Assembly (NCBI GenBank): GCA_020205615.1 | Contig: CM035165.1 | Coordinates: 86,738,005-86,802,004, forward strand | Source of the DNA: Panax quinquefolius | Taxonomy: Eukaryota; Streptophyta; Magnoliopsida; Apiales; Araliaceae | Direction of reading: 5' to 3' | Length of the DNA: 64,000 nt | In this document: positions 1 to 11,478 of the stretch, one piece after another | Layout: every line of letters begins with the position of its first letter | How positions within the stretch are numbered: the stretch's first letter is position 1 | Notes under the pieces: model-generated | Told to the model about the DNA's origin: nothing | Databases searched by the model: none | Seen by the model: the letters and a program-made list of their open reading frames with translations, nothing else | Program-made: the position numbers and the translations under genes

Positions 1-234
1 TATGCACGTAAGCGAAAGATGACTTTCATCACAATATAAGCACGAGGATGATGACAATGATATAAGCATTTAATTAAATGAAAGCAAAGGATAAATTTTA
101 AAGATTCATAATTTAATTTATCCAATTATTCAATAATGTCCAAATTGTCAACATGATCTTCGCTTTGTGGAGTAAAATTCAAGAATAATATCTATGTATC
201 AAAAATATTTTGAATGAGAAAAGAAATCAATTTT

Positions 235-460
235 TGGGTGAATAGTAATCGAATGAATAGTACCCAAGTGAATAGTACTTAAATGAATAATAACTTGAGA
301 CATGAAAAGTACCCCAAATACCCGAGTGAATAATATTATAGTGAATAATAACCGGGTGAATAGTAACTCGTGAATAGTATCTTGGCATGAAAAGTGTCCC
401 GAATACCCGAGTGAATAATATTATAGTGAATAGTAACCTATGAATAGTATCCCGGGTGAA
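235..460 (-). repeat. GTGAATAGTA-type short repeat field in A LTR
   Basis: About ten imperfect repeats built on GTGAATAGTA or GTGAATAATA, with interspersed ATACCCGAGTGAATAATATT blocks. The same field recurs at about 19120-19320 in the 5' LTR. It lies downstream of the TATA box in the sense of the element, so it is probably in the transcribed leader. F-type LTRs carry a different, hairpin-forming repeat in this position. Confidence 0.8.
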
Positions 461-881
461 AATATTGATATTTAATAAGAAAGTTAAGATCAATATTCCA
501 ATGAAACGATACTGAATGAAGCGTAAAACTCAAGGATATTCCACTAATTTCAAGGATTATAGAAGCAATACTTACCATAGTAAGTTTAGATTTAAGAATA
601 TGAAAAGAAATAACATACGAAACTGCAAATGGATTTTCACCCGTCATACGGTACGTAATCCGCGTAGACAGGTTATTCCAACATATTAAAGGATGAATAT
701 GAAAAAAATAGTATTCCTTATGAATACGAAAGAAATAATACCCTTTACCTTAGTAGAAGGCTGGATACTGCAATAGTGAAGTAATAGAATACTCTTCTTC
801 TTGCTCTCTATAGTTTCTCTCTCTATAGTGTCTCTTGTGAATCTCAGTGAATTGGTGAGAATGAAAGAATAATTAAGCTTC

Positions 882-889
882 TATTTATA
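882..889 (-). promoter_or_regulatory. TATA box of A 3' LTR
   Basis: TATAAATA on the minus strand, followed by an AAGCTT-type stretch and a TTCTCACCAATTC block that also follow the TATA boxes of the related LTRs. Conservation of this block among LTRs supports a core promoter (inference). Confidence 0.65.
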
Positions 890-924
890 GGAGAATGGAC
901 TAAATAGTAACTTATTCATGAACG

Positions 925-1256
925 GTCCAGATTGATTTACTATTAGAACGGATGATCCATATTGATTACTTTTAAAACCACAACCGACGGTCCAGATTGA
1001 TTTACTTTTAAAACCACCACCGACGGTCCAGATTGATTACTTTTAAAACCACCATCAACGGTCCAGATTGATTTACTATTAAAATCACCACCGACAATCC
1101 AGATTGATTTACTATTAAAACCACCACCGACGATCTAGATTGATTTACTATTAAAACCACCATCAATGGTTCAGATTGATTTACTATTAAAACCACCATC
1201 AATGGTCCAGATTAATTTACTATTAAAACCACCACCAATGGTCCAGATTGATTTAA
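925..1256. repeat. 36-bp tandem repeat array upstream of TATA in A 3' LTR
   Basis: About ten units of 35-36 bp, each with GGTCCAGATTGATTTACTAT followed by TAAAACCACC and a variable CACCGAC or CATCAAT. Because 36 is a multiple of three, both strands stay open and mimic short repetitive proteins. The array lies upstream of the TATA box, in U3. The sister LTR has about nine units. Confidence 0.9.
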
Positions 1257-2050
1257 CTTATTACACTTTGCTACCCCTAAAGTTTTCCAAGTTTGCATTA
1301 TTCCCCTCTAACTTTTGTAATTCACATATCTTCAATAAACACATTCTTAATACTTCAACAATTATTCATCACTAATATTATAACTCACAATATTTAACAA
1401 CCAGATCATTCCCAGGAAAGAGGGGGCTTTCCAATAAGGATTTCTCCCTATTGACGCACAATTAGGTGACCAAACCTCTCCTCGACAGAACTTTCTAGAC
1501 ATTGTCAATATTGCAAATAATAATATGAATAACTTTGTTGTCTCAATTATTGATTTAATAATATAAAATATTATGCAGATGATACTGTGACAATAATTGA
1601 ATCAAATAACATGAGATACTATGCAACAATTATTGTAGCAATAATTGAGTAAATTGAGTGGCTTCTTACGTAAGCATCAATAATCAATACCGTGTACTAC
1701 TATGCAACCATGCATATTACTATACTTTTACCACTGGTTAGTTCAATAGTTAACGGTAAAACTTTTGCCGTTATTTTTGTAAAAAGATATTTCTGTCGTT
1801 TTCTAACTACGATAATACTTCCGTTGTGTGGTCCACTTATGATTGTCTCATTGCAATCGTCATTTAATATTCCCTCGTTAAAACGAATATTCCCCGACCA
1901 ATCGAATATTTTATATCAACTTGTTTACTTTGCAAAATTTTCCAATATCACCCTTAACTTTAACCTTTTATCAATTTAACCATTTATTAAATAGAATAAT
2001 AATTATAAGAAAATTAGATACTTTCATTTCATATAATTCGGGGTCTTACA

Positions 2051-2064
2051 ACCTCCCCTCCTTA
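2051..2064 (-). other. Polypurine tract of A
   Basis: On the minus strand TAAGGAGGGGAGGT lies directly before the LTR start. It is the expected plus-strand primer for reverse transcription and overlaps the end of the integrase stop region. F has a closely matching tract. Confidence 0.88.
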
Positions 2065-3684
2065 TTAAATTTCATCCTCAAAATTGGTGTACGTACCTGG
2101 TATGATGAAGAGGTGAGGATACTTTGATTTCATTTCAGATTCTAACTCCCAGGTCATTTCCTCAACATCGTGGTTTCTCCACAAAACTTTGACTTGAGGT
2201 ATAATCTTGGAGCGTAGAATATGTTCCTTCTTATCCAAGATTTTAACAGGTACCTCTTCATACGTTAAATCTTTCGCTATTTCGTCCGGTTCTAACTCAA
2301 TAATGTGGTTCGGGCCTTCCACATATTTACGTAACATGGATATATGAAAAACATTATGAACACGAGACATACTTGGCGATAACGTAAGTCTATAAGCCAC
2401 AGTTCCTACTCGATCGAGGATTTCGAATGTCCCAATGAATCGAGGATTGAGCTTTTCTCTCTTTCCAAATCTTGTAACTCCTTTCCATGGAGCAACACGT
2501 AATAACACATGATCTCCAACATTGAACTCCACGTCCTTTCGATGAAGATCAACATAACTATTTTGTCGATCTTGTGAGGTTTTTATACGTTGTCGGATCA
2601 TTTGAATCTTTTCCATAGTCATACGTACCAACTCCGGTCCCAACAACGTTGCTTCACCCACCTCGTCCCAGCATACTGGAGAACGACACTTGCGTCCGTA
2701 TAACACCTCAAATTGAGCCATGCCAATACTTGCTTGATAACTGTTGTTGTAGGAGAATTCCACTAATGGCAAGAACTTGTCCCAACTTCCTTTGAAGTCA
2801 AGGACACAGAGTCTTAATAAATCCTCAAATGTTTGAATAGTCCTCTCTGACTGCCCGTCCGTTTGAGGATGATATGCCAAACTAAATGGTAAATCCGTGC
2901 CCATAGCTTTTTGCAAACTAACCCAAAATTGTGAAATGAATCTTGGGTCTCGATCAGAAACTATGGATACTGGCATGCCATGCAGTCTTACAATCTCATT
3001 TATGTACATACGAGTAAGACATTCAAGTTAATATATTTCTCGTATAGGTAAGAAATGAGCAGACTTGGTCAATCTATCAACAATGACCCAAATCGCATCT
3101 ATGCCTTGAGAAACCTTGGGAAGACCAGTAACGAAATCCATGGTAATGTGCTCCCACTTCCATTCTGGAATTTCAAGTGGTTGCAATGGACCTTTTGGCA
3201 CTTGATGCTCTGCCTTGACTCGTTGACAAGTTAGACACCTTGAGATAAACTCCGCTACCTCTCTTTTCATATTTCTCCACCAAAATATATGTTGAAGATC
3301 ATGATATATTTTGGTACTCCCAGGATGGATTGTAAACGGTGTGTTATGCGCCTCCATCATGATCTTATACTTTAAATCAGGGTCGTTTCGAACACAAAGT
3401 CTGGAGTGGACTCGAAGTATTCCTTCCTCATCAATTCTTGCTTCCGGAACAACACCTTCTTGTACTTTCTTCTTCATACGCATCAGCTCCAGGTCCGTAG
3501 CTTGAGCAGTTTTAAATTTATCAATTAAAGTCGGTTCTACTCGTATATTTGCCATCATCATGTGGGTCCCTGGAGTCTTTAACTCTATCTCCATCCTTTG
3601 CAAGTCATACAAAATGGGCCTTTGCATTGACAATATCACACTCGTACCTGCATATGATCTTCTACTTAATGCGTCAGCTACCAC
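2065..3684 (-). pseudogene. A pol: integrase with chromodomain-like tail
   Basis: Two open blocks in the same frame (3684-3028 and 3009-2065), separated by a TAA just upstream of the MYINEI motif. The first block has the end of the RNase H/integrase linker (ALSRRS), the zinc-binding histidines and CLTCQR, and the first catalytic Asp in TMDFVTGLP. The second has SDRDPRF and QSERTIQ, which supply the second Asp and the Glu of D,D-35-E, then a GPY/F-like module (RFIGTFEIL) and the chromodomain-like tail ending in YPHLF. Integrase joins the cDNA to host DNA in the nucleus; the tail is thought to direct insertion to heterochromatin. Apart from the stop this is one of the best preserved regions of A. 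Confidence 0.88.
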
Positions 3685-4842
3685 ATTTGCTTTTCCAAGA
3701 TGATATTGAATGGTTGATCATAATCTTTCAACAGTTCAAGCCAAAGTCATTGCCGCATATTGAGTTCCTTTTGAGTGAAGAAATATTTGAGGCTTTTATG
3801 ATCCATATAGATCTCCACTTTCTCCCCATACAGGTAATGCCTCCAGATTTTAAGTGCGAAGACGACAACTGCCAACTCTAGATCATGAGTAGGGTAATTC
3901 CTCTCATATTCTTTAAGTTGTCATGAGGCATAGTCTATGACTTTTCCATATTGCATGAGAACACATCCTAACCCTCTGCCTGAAACATCGCTGTAGATGA
4001 CAAATCCCTCCGAGCCAGATGGTATTGTCAGAACAGGTGCTGATATGAGTCTCCTCTTGAGTTCTTGAAAACTCTTGTCACATTCTTCGCTCCAACCAAA
4101 TTTTGTATCTTTTCTAGTCAGCTGAGTTAATGGAGTAGCGATTCGAGAAAATCCTTCCACGAATCTCCGATAATAACCAAATAAGCCCGTAAAGCTTCGT
4201 GCTTGGTCGTTGACTTAGGTTGCTCCCTTTTGAATTGCTTCAATCTTTGCGGGTCAATGGATATTCCATGATTTGATATCACGTGCCCAAGGAATGCTAC
4301 TTCCTCAATCCGAACTCGCATTTCTTCACTTGGCATATAATTTGTTCTCACGAAGCTTTTGTAATATCGACCTCAAGTGTTGCTCATGATCTTCACGACT
4401 TTTTGGAGTAAATGAGAATGTCATCAATAAAGACAACCACAAAATGATCTAAATATTCCTTGAAAACTCCGGTTCATCATATCCATGAAGGCGGCGGGAG
4501 CATTAGTCAATCCAAAAGACATGACTAGAATTCATAATTCCGTCTTCGAAGTTCGAAAGCGATATTTGGAATGTCATCAGTTTTAATCTTTAACTGATGA
4601 TATCCGAAACGAAGATCGATCTTTAAAAAGAACTTGGGGCATTGCAACTGGTCAAATAGGTCATCAATGCGAGGCAACGGGTACCTATTTTTGATGGTGA
4701 CATGATTCAACTCTCGATAATCAATACAAAGTCGCATACTCTCATCTTTCTTCTTTACGAATATAACAGGAGCACCCCAAGGAGATGTACTAGGATGGAT
4801 GAAACCGATGTCTAACAATTCCTGCAGTTGGTTCTTTAACTC
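3685..4842 (-). pseudogene. A pol: reverse transcriptase and RNase H, broken
   Basis: Fragments in several frames. RT is recognised at 4818-4525 ([19 protein letters not shown] and [12 protein letters not shown]), then [11 protein letters not shown] with the catalytic Asp pair near 4430. The connection follows at 4351-4127 ([15 protein letters not shown]). RNase H starts at about 4000 with VIYSDVS, where a usual Ala is Val, and continues after a TGA following YAS. A one-base loss near 3715 shifts the RNase H/integrase linker. The RT block ends in a frame break after RRRNYEF; G breaks at the same place. A TAG precedes [10 protein letters not shown], where a Gln is expected. Not functional. Confidence 0.85.
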
Positions 4843-5594
4843 CTAAAGTTTAACAGGAGCCATTCGATATGGGGCTTTGGAAATGGGTTTTGTACCGGGT
4901 TCAAGGTCGATACAAAATTCAATTTCACGCTCTGGGGGTAGGCCAGAAAGTTCTTCAGGGAATACGTCAGGAAATTTATTAACAATAGAAATATCATTCA
5001 AGACTAAAGTATTTTTGTTTAAATCCGTGGCATGATCTAAGAAAGCTTGACATCCATTTTTCAATAAACGAATAACTTTATGGCTTAAAATGACAGTGAT
5101 TGAATTTAATGGTTTGGTTGCTTGAATTCGCATAATAGGTTGGTTAGAAATATGAAAGCTAACAACCTTACGAAAACAATCAATTCCTAAAATCACATCG
5201 AATGCAAGTATTTTTAAAGAGATAAGATCGACAGGTAACATGCGGTTATCGATTTGAATCAAACAAGACATATAAACAGTGGATGTAATAAAGGTTTCCC
5301 CCAACGGAGTTTCAACCGATAAGTCAAAGTCTAATTTCTCTGGAGTCAAATTTAAACGTTGAGCGCAAGTAGGAGAAATTAAAGAATGGGTAGAACCAGT
5401 ATCAAATAAGGTATAAGCTTCGCAAGAGCTTATGATTAGCTTACCCGTGATCACCTCGTTCTGATTCCTCGCTTTTTAGGAGGTTACGACAAACGCTCTC
5501 CTTGAACTACCGGTTTTGTCTTGTCTGGGATGGCCTTTGATGCCTCCATCCCAGCTGGAATTGACTTTGGTGCCTGACAAAATCGGGCTAGGTG
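4843..5594 (-). pseudogene. A pol: aspartic protease and spacer to RT; end of gag
   Basis: One open block from 5454 to 4843. It starts in a retropepsin-like domain (GKLIISSCEAYTLFDTGSTH, with catalytic DTG) and runs through FDVILGIDCF into the conserved spacer ([20 protein letters not shown]) before RT. A deletion of about 30 bp near 5180, between copies of CAATCAATT, has removed the WLTTHHAKID segment that 14099-14867 and G still have. Bases 5455-5594 hold the spacer between the zinc knuckles and the protease, then stop at the E insertion point. Confidence 0.87.
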
Positions 5595-5599
5595 ACCTT
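5595..5599. repeat. Target-site duplication of E, left copy (ACCTT)
   Basis: ACCTT lies directly before the TG of the E 5' LTR and again directly after the CA of its right LTR (17015-17019). Removing E and one copy rejoins the second zinc knuckle of the A gag. Confidence 0.93.
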
Positions 5600-6406
5600 T
5601 GTGACGAACGAGATTTTTGTAATTTAATTTTAATATTTATTGAAGTAAATAAATATTTTCGATGATTTAATTATTAGATTAAATAATTAATTGATGCAAT
5701 TGTGATAGATTAATTTAATTATATGAGTTATATTTATTGAATTAATGTAGAGAATTTTATTATTCAAAGTATGTAATTATGTGAGTTTATTAAATTAAAT
5801 GAAATATTTAATAAGCCTAATATTATTTTATAATTAATGAGAAAATTAATTATATGACTATGTGAATTAATGAGAAATTATTATATTTTATTTATATTAA
5901 ATTAAATAATATATTTGAGTTATTGTATAACTGGGTGTGACACTATTTAAACTATAGTATAAGAGATTTATTAAATTAAATGATTTTTGAATCAATTAAG
6001 CCTAGCCAAACATGGCCTTAATGAGAGTTATTAGCAGTTACCCATGATTGGGTTAACTGATCTTAATGCGCGTCAGTTCCTTTTCCTTTATTATATTATA
6101 CGTATTCTTTTTCTATTCATTTTTCAAAGTCTAAGAACAAAGCAAATGCAGAGATAAATTATCAGAGAGAAATTGTGATATTGAGAAGGAGATTAAGAGT
6201 GAGTGATTGAAGAAAAGCATCTAAACCTACAAATCTACACTTTATACTCTACACTTATACTCTGGGTAAATTCTCCAAACCAAATTTTGTTTTACGTTGT
6301 TTAAGTTTCATAAATATGGCTTTCAAAGTTTTGTAAAGTCTCTGTAATTGGGAAAGGGTATGATTATGGGCTTGTATATGTGTTAAATGTTACCATACTG
6401 TATTTG

Positions 6407-6446
<40 letters not shown>

Positions 6447-8352
6447 GTAAACCATATCATCAAGATTATCATAAAACATGTATATATATTGCTTCAAAAC
6501 TTACAGAGTATGGGTTATGGCCATATGGCCTTATACGTGATTTTAATATGTCAAACGTAAATGTTTTTGTAAAATTTCCACTTTTATTTGATTATGCATG
6601 TTGATACGAAGAGACCAAACTTTAATTGAACGGATTCGGTGTTATAACGAATCCGTAGTGTTAATTTTTATGAATTATGTTCAAAACCTTCAAGAACATC
6701 AAGAACCGTGAAATTTACATATTTTAATTACAGTAATTATGTGTTTTAAATGGTTAAAATCATTATATAAATGTTGGGTAATGATTATGTATGAATTATA
6801 TCATGTGGGTATGTCTAAATTAGTGTAAAAATAAAATTTGGTAGAAATTGGCAATGAACGCGATTTTTGTGCGCAAATTATAATTCTTTTAATTCCGTGT
6901 AGCATGTAGCCATCGTACACAAGACAATGTCTCTCAAATCAGAAGCCATGAAGTAGTCCAAGGCCTTAAGCCATACGCCACATGTACGAAGACTTAAATA
7001 CAACAAATGGCGCCATAGCATACCACTCTCGAATGTTCAGAAATGAATTATTTTTAAATGTTCAAGTCTAGCAATATGATAGCAACTTAATTTAAAGAAC
7101 ATAGAGATATGTTAGAAATATAATGAGATGTTAAAATAGATTTTTAACATGCAAATAACATAATTGCATGTGGACTGAATTATTAAATGCATAGTTAGTT
7201 TATTATTCGTGAAGTGCTTATTATGTGACAATAAATGTGATAATTTGACTAAGTATAGTCATAACCAAAGTTAGACAAAAAGAATGAAGTTGCTATGATT
7301 AATTACGTTATAATTGATTGGTATTGTGAACGTAAATGATATGTAGGATTTAAATCAAGGAAGAAGTTTAATTAACGTGTAATCTACGCATGAGGCAAGT
7401 TTCCTAACCCTACTTGTTATCATTATTCAAGTTTATAAACCAAGTTCATTGTTATGTTAAAGATTTACTATCTTTTCAAAGTATGATTTTGTTATACAAT
7501 AATTGTTCTATTGTATACCTATTGAGATTGTTATTCATTATAAATATCATTTATTGTTGAACCTTGTTAGACTAGCGAATCCTTATTGATTCAACTAGTC
7601 CATAGTTGATGAACGTTCTAAATTCAGAACCCTTATTGATTTATCCAAACCAAACTTCCTTTGGTGCGGACTCTAATGTCAAACTGAGATGAACAACCCT
7701 GCAAAGGGATTTGCTTATGCGTTAGCGTTAAGATATTGTGCACAATATGGTACTAAGGGCTGATCCCCCTAAGTACGAGTAGAAAGGTCCATAGTCTTAT
7801 GACTGTTAAAGGTTTCAAGTATAACCATTGCTAACCTAGGACATAGTTAAAGGTCTTATGACCCTCATAAATCTTTTGATTCTTGTTATTCATTCTTGAT
7901 TCAAAAGTTGAGCTTTTATTTCAGAAGTCTTTGATTCCCTCGCATGTTATTATACATTGTTATTTCATTATTTTATTTGTGTGCAATCATGCTCACTCTT
8001 TCTTAATAATAACATTGCAGTTAAGAACGAAAAGTACGACGAGCCTTCTACTAGTAAAGACCAGGGTAAGGTTAACAAATGTTTAAGACTTGTATTTATG
8101 AGATGGTGAATTTATGTGTTAAGACTTAATGTTGTTAAGACTTATTAATTGTTTATGTTTCCGCACAGATGTTTAAGGTTAGTTTGACCTGGGATTGTAT
8201 TTATTATTCGGATGTTGTAACCCCATAAGGGGAGGATTTTATTTCTATCTATTGCATGGTTTGCATTTATTATGGGTAGATAGATAGATGATATTTGTAC
8301 AGTGAACACCAAATCCCGTGGAATTGAAGTACCCGGATTTGGGGGTGTCACA
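5600..8352 (+). repeat. 5' LTR of E
   Basis: Begins TGTGACGAACGAGA and ends GGGGGTGTCACA, 2753 bp, followed by the primer-binding site. From 6166 to the end it is nearly identical to 14866-17014. A likely AT-rich core promoter (TATATTATA, about 6092-6100) lies in the first part, which the right copy lacks. A (TA)n run occupies 6409-6443. No gene is seen inside. Confidence 0.92.
6409..6443. repeat. (TA)n microsatellite in E 5' LTR
   Basis: Uninterrupted TA run of about 35 bp. The matching run in the right LTR (15109-15128) is about 20 bp, so its length changed after the two copies formed. Confidence 0.95.
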
Positions 8353-8355
8353 AGT

Positions 8356-8367
8356 TGGTATCAAAGC
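8356..8367 (+). other. Primer-binding site of E
   Basis: TGGTATCAAAGC begins three bases after the LTR end. It is close to the plant initiator tRNA-Met complement TGGTATCAGAGC, with one G-to-A difference. It marks where minus-strand cDNA synthesis starts. Confidence 0.85.
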
Positions 8368-8579
8368 TTGTAGGTTATGAACCTTAGGTGGGGGAACAAC
8401 CTTAGGTAGTAGCCTTATAGGAAGAACATGGAGATGGAAAACTCTTATCGAGTTCTAGGAAATGAATTTTTGTAATTCATTAAAGATAATAAAAGACTTT
8501 ATGTGCTTATGTGTTAAATTATGTGCTCACTAGTACGACTTAGTAACTAAAACTTGAAATTTTGTTGTCAGGATATCGG

Positions 8580-9328
8580 ATGTTGGAGGAACTAGTTGAG
8601 CTGGGGAGGAGGAATCCCGAGTACTTACAGTACCTACATAGGAGGAACCCCGAGACATTCATGTCGTTAGGGAACAGTTGGTACATAGGGAGTCATCTCC
8701 ATTGATCACCGTTGTTGGTCAGGAGCATGAACACATGACCCGATCTTGAGGAGGATCTGAGGAGGAATTTGACGAGGAGAGAAGAGAAGAGGAAGAGGAA
8801 GAGAGGGAGTTTCCACACACTCCATTGATCTTTGAGATGTATGACATTATATCTGACCGTAATGTGGAGTTATGAGATGAGGTGCGAGGATCGTTGAGCG
8901 GGCTATTATTCATGATTACTCTCGAAGCGAAAGGAGAGGAGATTTCGACTCTTCACTCACGACCGGGAAATGTAGAATGGGATTTGGTCCACGAGAAGGG
9001 TCAAACCAGAAGATAAGATCGCGAGAGATAGAAAAGTTGAAGAAGGAATCGAAGGAAAGCTCTGAAAAGGCGATTATAGCGAGAGAAGGCTGGGTAAGAG
9101 AGTCACGTCGTCTTGATCTTGCGAAAGAGGATGGTCGTGCAAAGAAAAGCGAAGCTTGGGGAGACATACTCTACACTTAATCATGAAATGGATGAGGCCC
9201 AGGATCGAGTTTTGAGGTACCCCATCCAGTTCGAAGGACTTCCATCGTACATGCTGGATCGCAGGACGATGTCTCGCATCATGGAAGAGGAGCGTAGCAA
9301 GGCTATTCAGCGCCTTGACAGACAATGA
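8580..9328 (+). pseudogene. E leader relic: charged, helix-prone protein before gag, unknown function
   Basis: Between the primer-binding site and gag, three reading frames in turn carry sequence of one consistent character. Frame of 8580 (MLEELVELGRRNPEYLQYL), then frame of 8663 with an acid/arginine-rich block (EEEFDEERREEEEEE) and PLIFEMYDIISDRNVEL, then frame of 8887 with RIVERAIIHDYSRSERRGDF and a Lys/Glu-rich helix to about 9150. A final frame to 9328 has LPSYMLDRRTMSRIMEEERS and ends in TGA. Two internal stops are TGA, each one C-to-T change from CGA. I read this as a decayed gene of about 245 codons with at least three frameshifts. The A and F leaders are only about 187 bp and have nothing like it. 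I do not recognise the family; function is unknown. Confidence 0.5.
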
Positions 9329-9619
9329 TAGAATTTGTTTACTTATGTGATAAACTTGTCTATTATTTAGATGTAAATTTCGATGTAGTTATGAACAAAG
9401 GAATATTTTAATATTTAAATCCTGTGGATTCTTTATCTCAGGATAGTTGATGTAAATAGCAGTGATGCTATCGTCTGATGTTAAAACTTTTGATTTGAAT
9501 GAATATATATCAAGTTGTTTGAGATAATGTGTTAAATAATTATATTAAATTGTTGAGTTAAGTCTTAACTATTTAGAGAATTTAATAGAGATTTAATAAG
9601 CATATATTTTAACAGAAAT

Positions 9620-10633
9620 ATGCCGCCAAGAAGAAGACAACAACGTTAACCAGCTCAGGAAGAGTCAACAAATAACAACAATAATGCCAATGCTAATCCC
9701 GTTCAGCAGTTAGTTAACTTACTGACTGGAGTAATGAATAATCAACCTCAAGCTCCACCAAATACTACGATTAAAGATTTCAAGGCGGTGGGACCGCCAG
9801 AGTTTAAAGGTTCCATAAACCCGATCGAGGCTCAAACGTGGGTTATGGAGATGGAGAAGGTTTTCGATGTTGCTAGGGTTAGAGAAGACCAGAAGACCGC
9901 TTTTGCAACGTTTATGCTGAAGTCTGAAGCTAGCTATTGGTGGAAAACAAACAAAGTTCATGGAGGTGAAGGTGTAATTACTTGGGAAAGATTTAAAGAG
10001 ATGTTCTTCGAGATATATTTCCCGACCAGCTCGTAGAACCAGATGGAGGTTCAATTTCTGGAATTGAAGCAGAGAAATATGAGCGTACCTGATTATGCGG
10101 CTAGATTCAACGAGTTGGCGAGGTTCGCCCCTCACCAAGTACACACGGACGAGAGAAAAGCCAGAAGATTTGAACAAGGACTAAAGCCCTAGGTATATAG
10201 TAAAGTATCAATGTTTCAGATAAACACATTTGTCAGAGTATTGGAAAAGGCCAGCCTCGCTGAAGGTGGAAGCGATGCGGTGACCAAGTACAATCAAGAT
10301 CAGAAGAAGAAGAAGAGTGAAGGTGAAGGAAATAACAAGGTTAGTGGAAGTGGCACAGGAGGTGGAAATTTTAATCAGAAGAAGATGTGGAATGACAACT
10401 TATCATCAAGAAATCAACAAGGAAGTCAGAAGAAAAGAATCGAAGCATGCCCGAACTGCGGGAAAGCTCATCTGGGAGTTTGTATGAAGGGAAAAAGAGT
10501 GTGCTACAATTGTGGCCAGGAAGGCCACATAGCACCTAACTGTCCTAACCCAAAGAAGGGTGCTTGCTTCACTTGTGGTTCGAAGGATCATCTGGCAAGA
10601 GGCTGTCCTAAGAAGGGATCGGGAGGCACATGA
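9620..10633 (+). pseudogene. E gag with zinc knuckles, three in-frame stops
   Basis: A single frame from ATG 9620 (MPPRRRQQR) to TGA at 10633, interrupted only by in-frame stops near 9648 (TAA), 10035 (TAG) and 10191 (TAG), with no frameshift. The capsid-like retrotransposon gag domain lies at about residues 60-190 (PPEFKGSINPIEAQTWV, FATFMLKSEASYWW, ELARFAPHQV). A Lys/Gly-rich linker follows, then CYNCGQEGHIAPNC and CFTCGSKDHLARGC, both complete CX2CX4HX4C knuckles, preceded by a partial CPNCGKAHLGVC. Gag builds the cytoplasmic virus-like particle and binds element RNA. At least two stops are consistent with C-to-T change of CAG. Confidence 0.88.
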
Positions 10634-11478
10634 TCAGGAGGGAATATGGGAAACAACAGTGGAAATGCTTTGACTATCACCGGACCAACCATGACAACAG
10701 ACCGAAGCCAAGCGCCAGGGACTTTCAACATGGCGATCACAGGATGCGATTCGATCTAAGTGATGTGGTGTCAGGTATCATTCCGATCAATAAAATTAAT
10801 GCTTATGTTTTATTTGATTCGGGTGCTACTTGTTCCTTTATATCCGATGACTTTGCTAATAGTTTAGATTTGCTTAAGGATGAGTTGGAATATCCATGAA
10901 CATAGAAATTGTGAATAGAGATAATCCTCATTAAAATGCGTGTATAAGAATTGTAGAGTGGATATTAAGGGTAATATCATGAGCGTAGATCTTATCCTAT
11001 TCGACTTGGGGAATTTGACGTTATATTGGGAATGAATGGACCGTTATTCAATTACACGGGCTATAATTGATTGCCAAAAAGAAGCGTATTAACCTTATGA
11101 CTCAATTAAGGTTGTGTTTTATGGTAGCAAGTCGCTGAGACAAGCGAGTTGTCGGCGATGATGCGAGCGGGGAAGTTATTAAGACAAGGCAGTGTAGGAT
11201 ACTTAGCTTACATAGTCGACGGTCGAAAAGAGAATCCGAAGGTAGAAGAAATACCGATTGTGAGGGACTTCGTCGATGTATTTCAGACGATTTGCGGGAC
11301 TTTCACCGGATATAGAGGTAGATTTAAGTGATCGATTTGGCGCCGGAATGCTCCAATATCGAAGGCACCATCTTACCGAATGGCACTAGTAGAGATGAAA
11401 GAATTAATGGTACAACTACAAGAATTCTTGGACAAGAAGTACATTCAACCGAGCGTGTATTAGTGGTGGGGAGCGCCG
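10634..11478 (+). pseudogene. E pol: protease and protease-RT spacer, degraded
   Basis: The protease is visible at 10770-10899 as AYVLFDSGATCSFIS, a retropepsin active site with DSG, ending at a TGA. After about 250 bp of broken frames (FDVILGM-like remains near 11020), 11149-11331 carries SVGYLAYIVDGRKEN and VRDFVDVF of the spacer, then a frame change. The start of RT ([12 protein letters not shown]) appears at about 11465. A TAG replaces Trp before GAPVLF. Protease would cut the gag-pol polyprotein; this copy cannot. Confidence 0.8.

Larger units (their letters stand above)
1..2050 (-). repeat. 3' LTR of A (truncated by window edge)
   Basis: Matches 18886-20854 almost base for base in the same orientation. 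On the minus strand it begins TGTAAGACCCC at 2050, directly after the polypurine tract. About 615 bp of its far end lie outside the window. It holds a 36-bp tandem array, a TATA box and a short GTGAATAGTA repeat field. Open frames here come from the repeats and are not genes. Confidence 0.92.

Noticed and set aside
925..1256. CRISPR-like array with ~36-bp periodicity
   Set aside because: Units are contiguous and similar along their whole length, without unique spacers, and lie in a plant LTR.
1008..1375. Short repetitive proteins on both strands (MVVLIVNQSGP-like and MVQIDLLLKPP-like), also at 19877-20208
   Set aside because: They are translations of the 36-bp LTR array; the repeat length keeps all frames in phase. 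No start context or homology supports a gene.
8356..8367. tRNA-like TGGTATCAAAGC/TGGTATCAGAGC sequences
   Set aside because: They are primer-binding sites next to LTR ends; no cloverleaf or tRNA body surrounds them.
8916..9325. Minus-strand open frames opposite the E leader
   Set aside because: They mirror the charged plus-strand relic, and their composition is what its complement gives; the plus strand reads more coherently.
9719..10177. 152-codon minus-strand frame across E gag
   Set aside because: Antisense shadow of the gag domain, which is clear on the plus strand.
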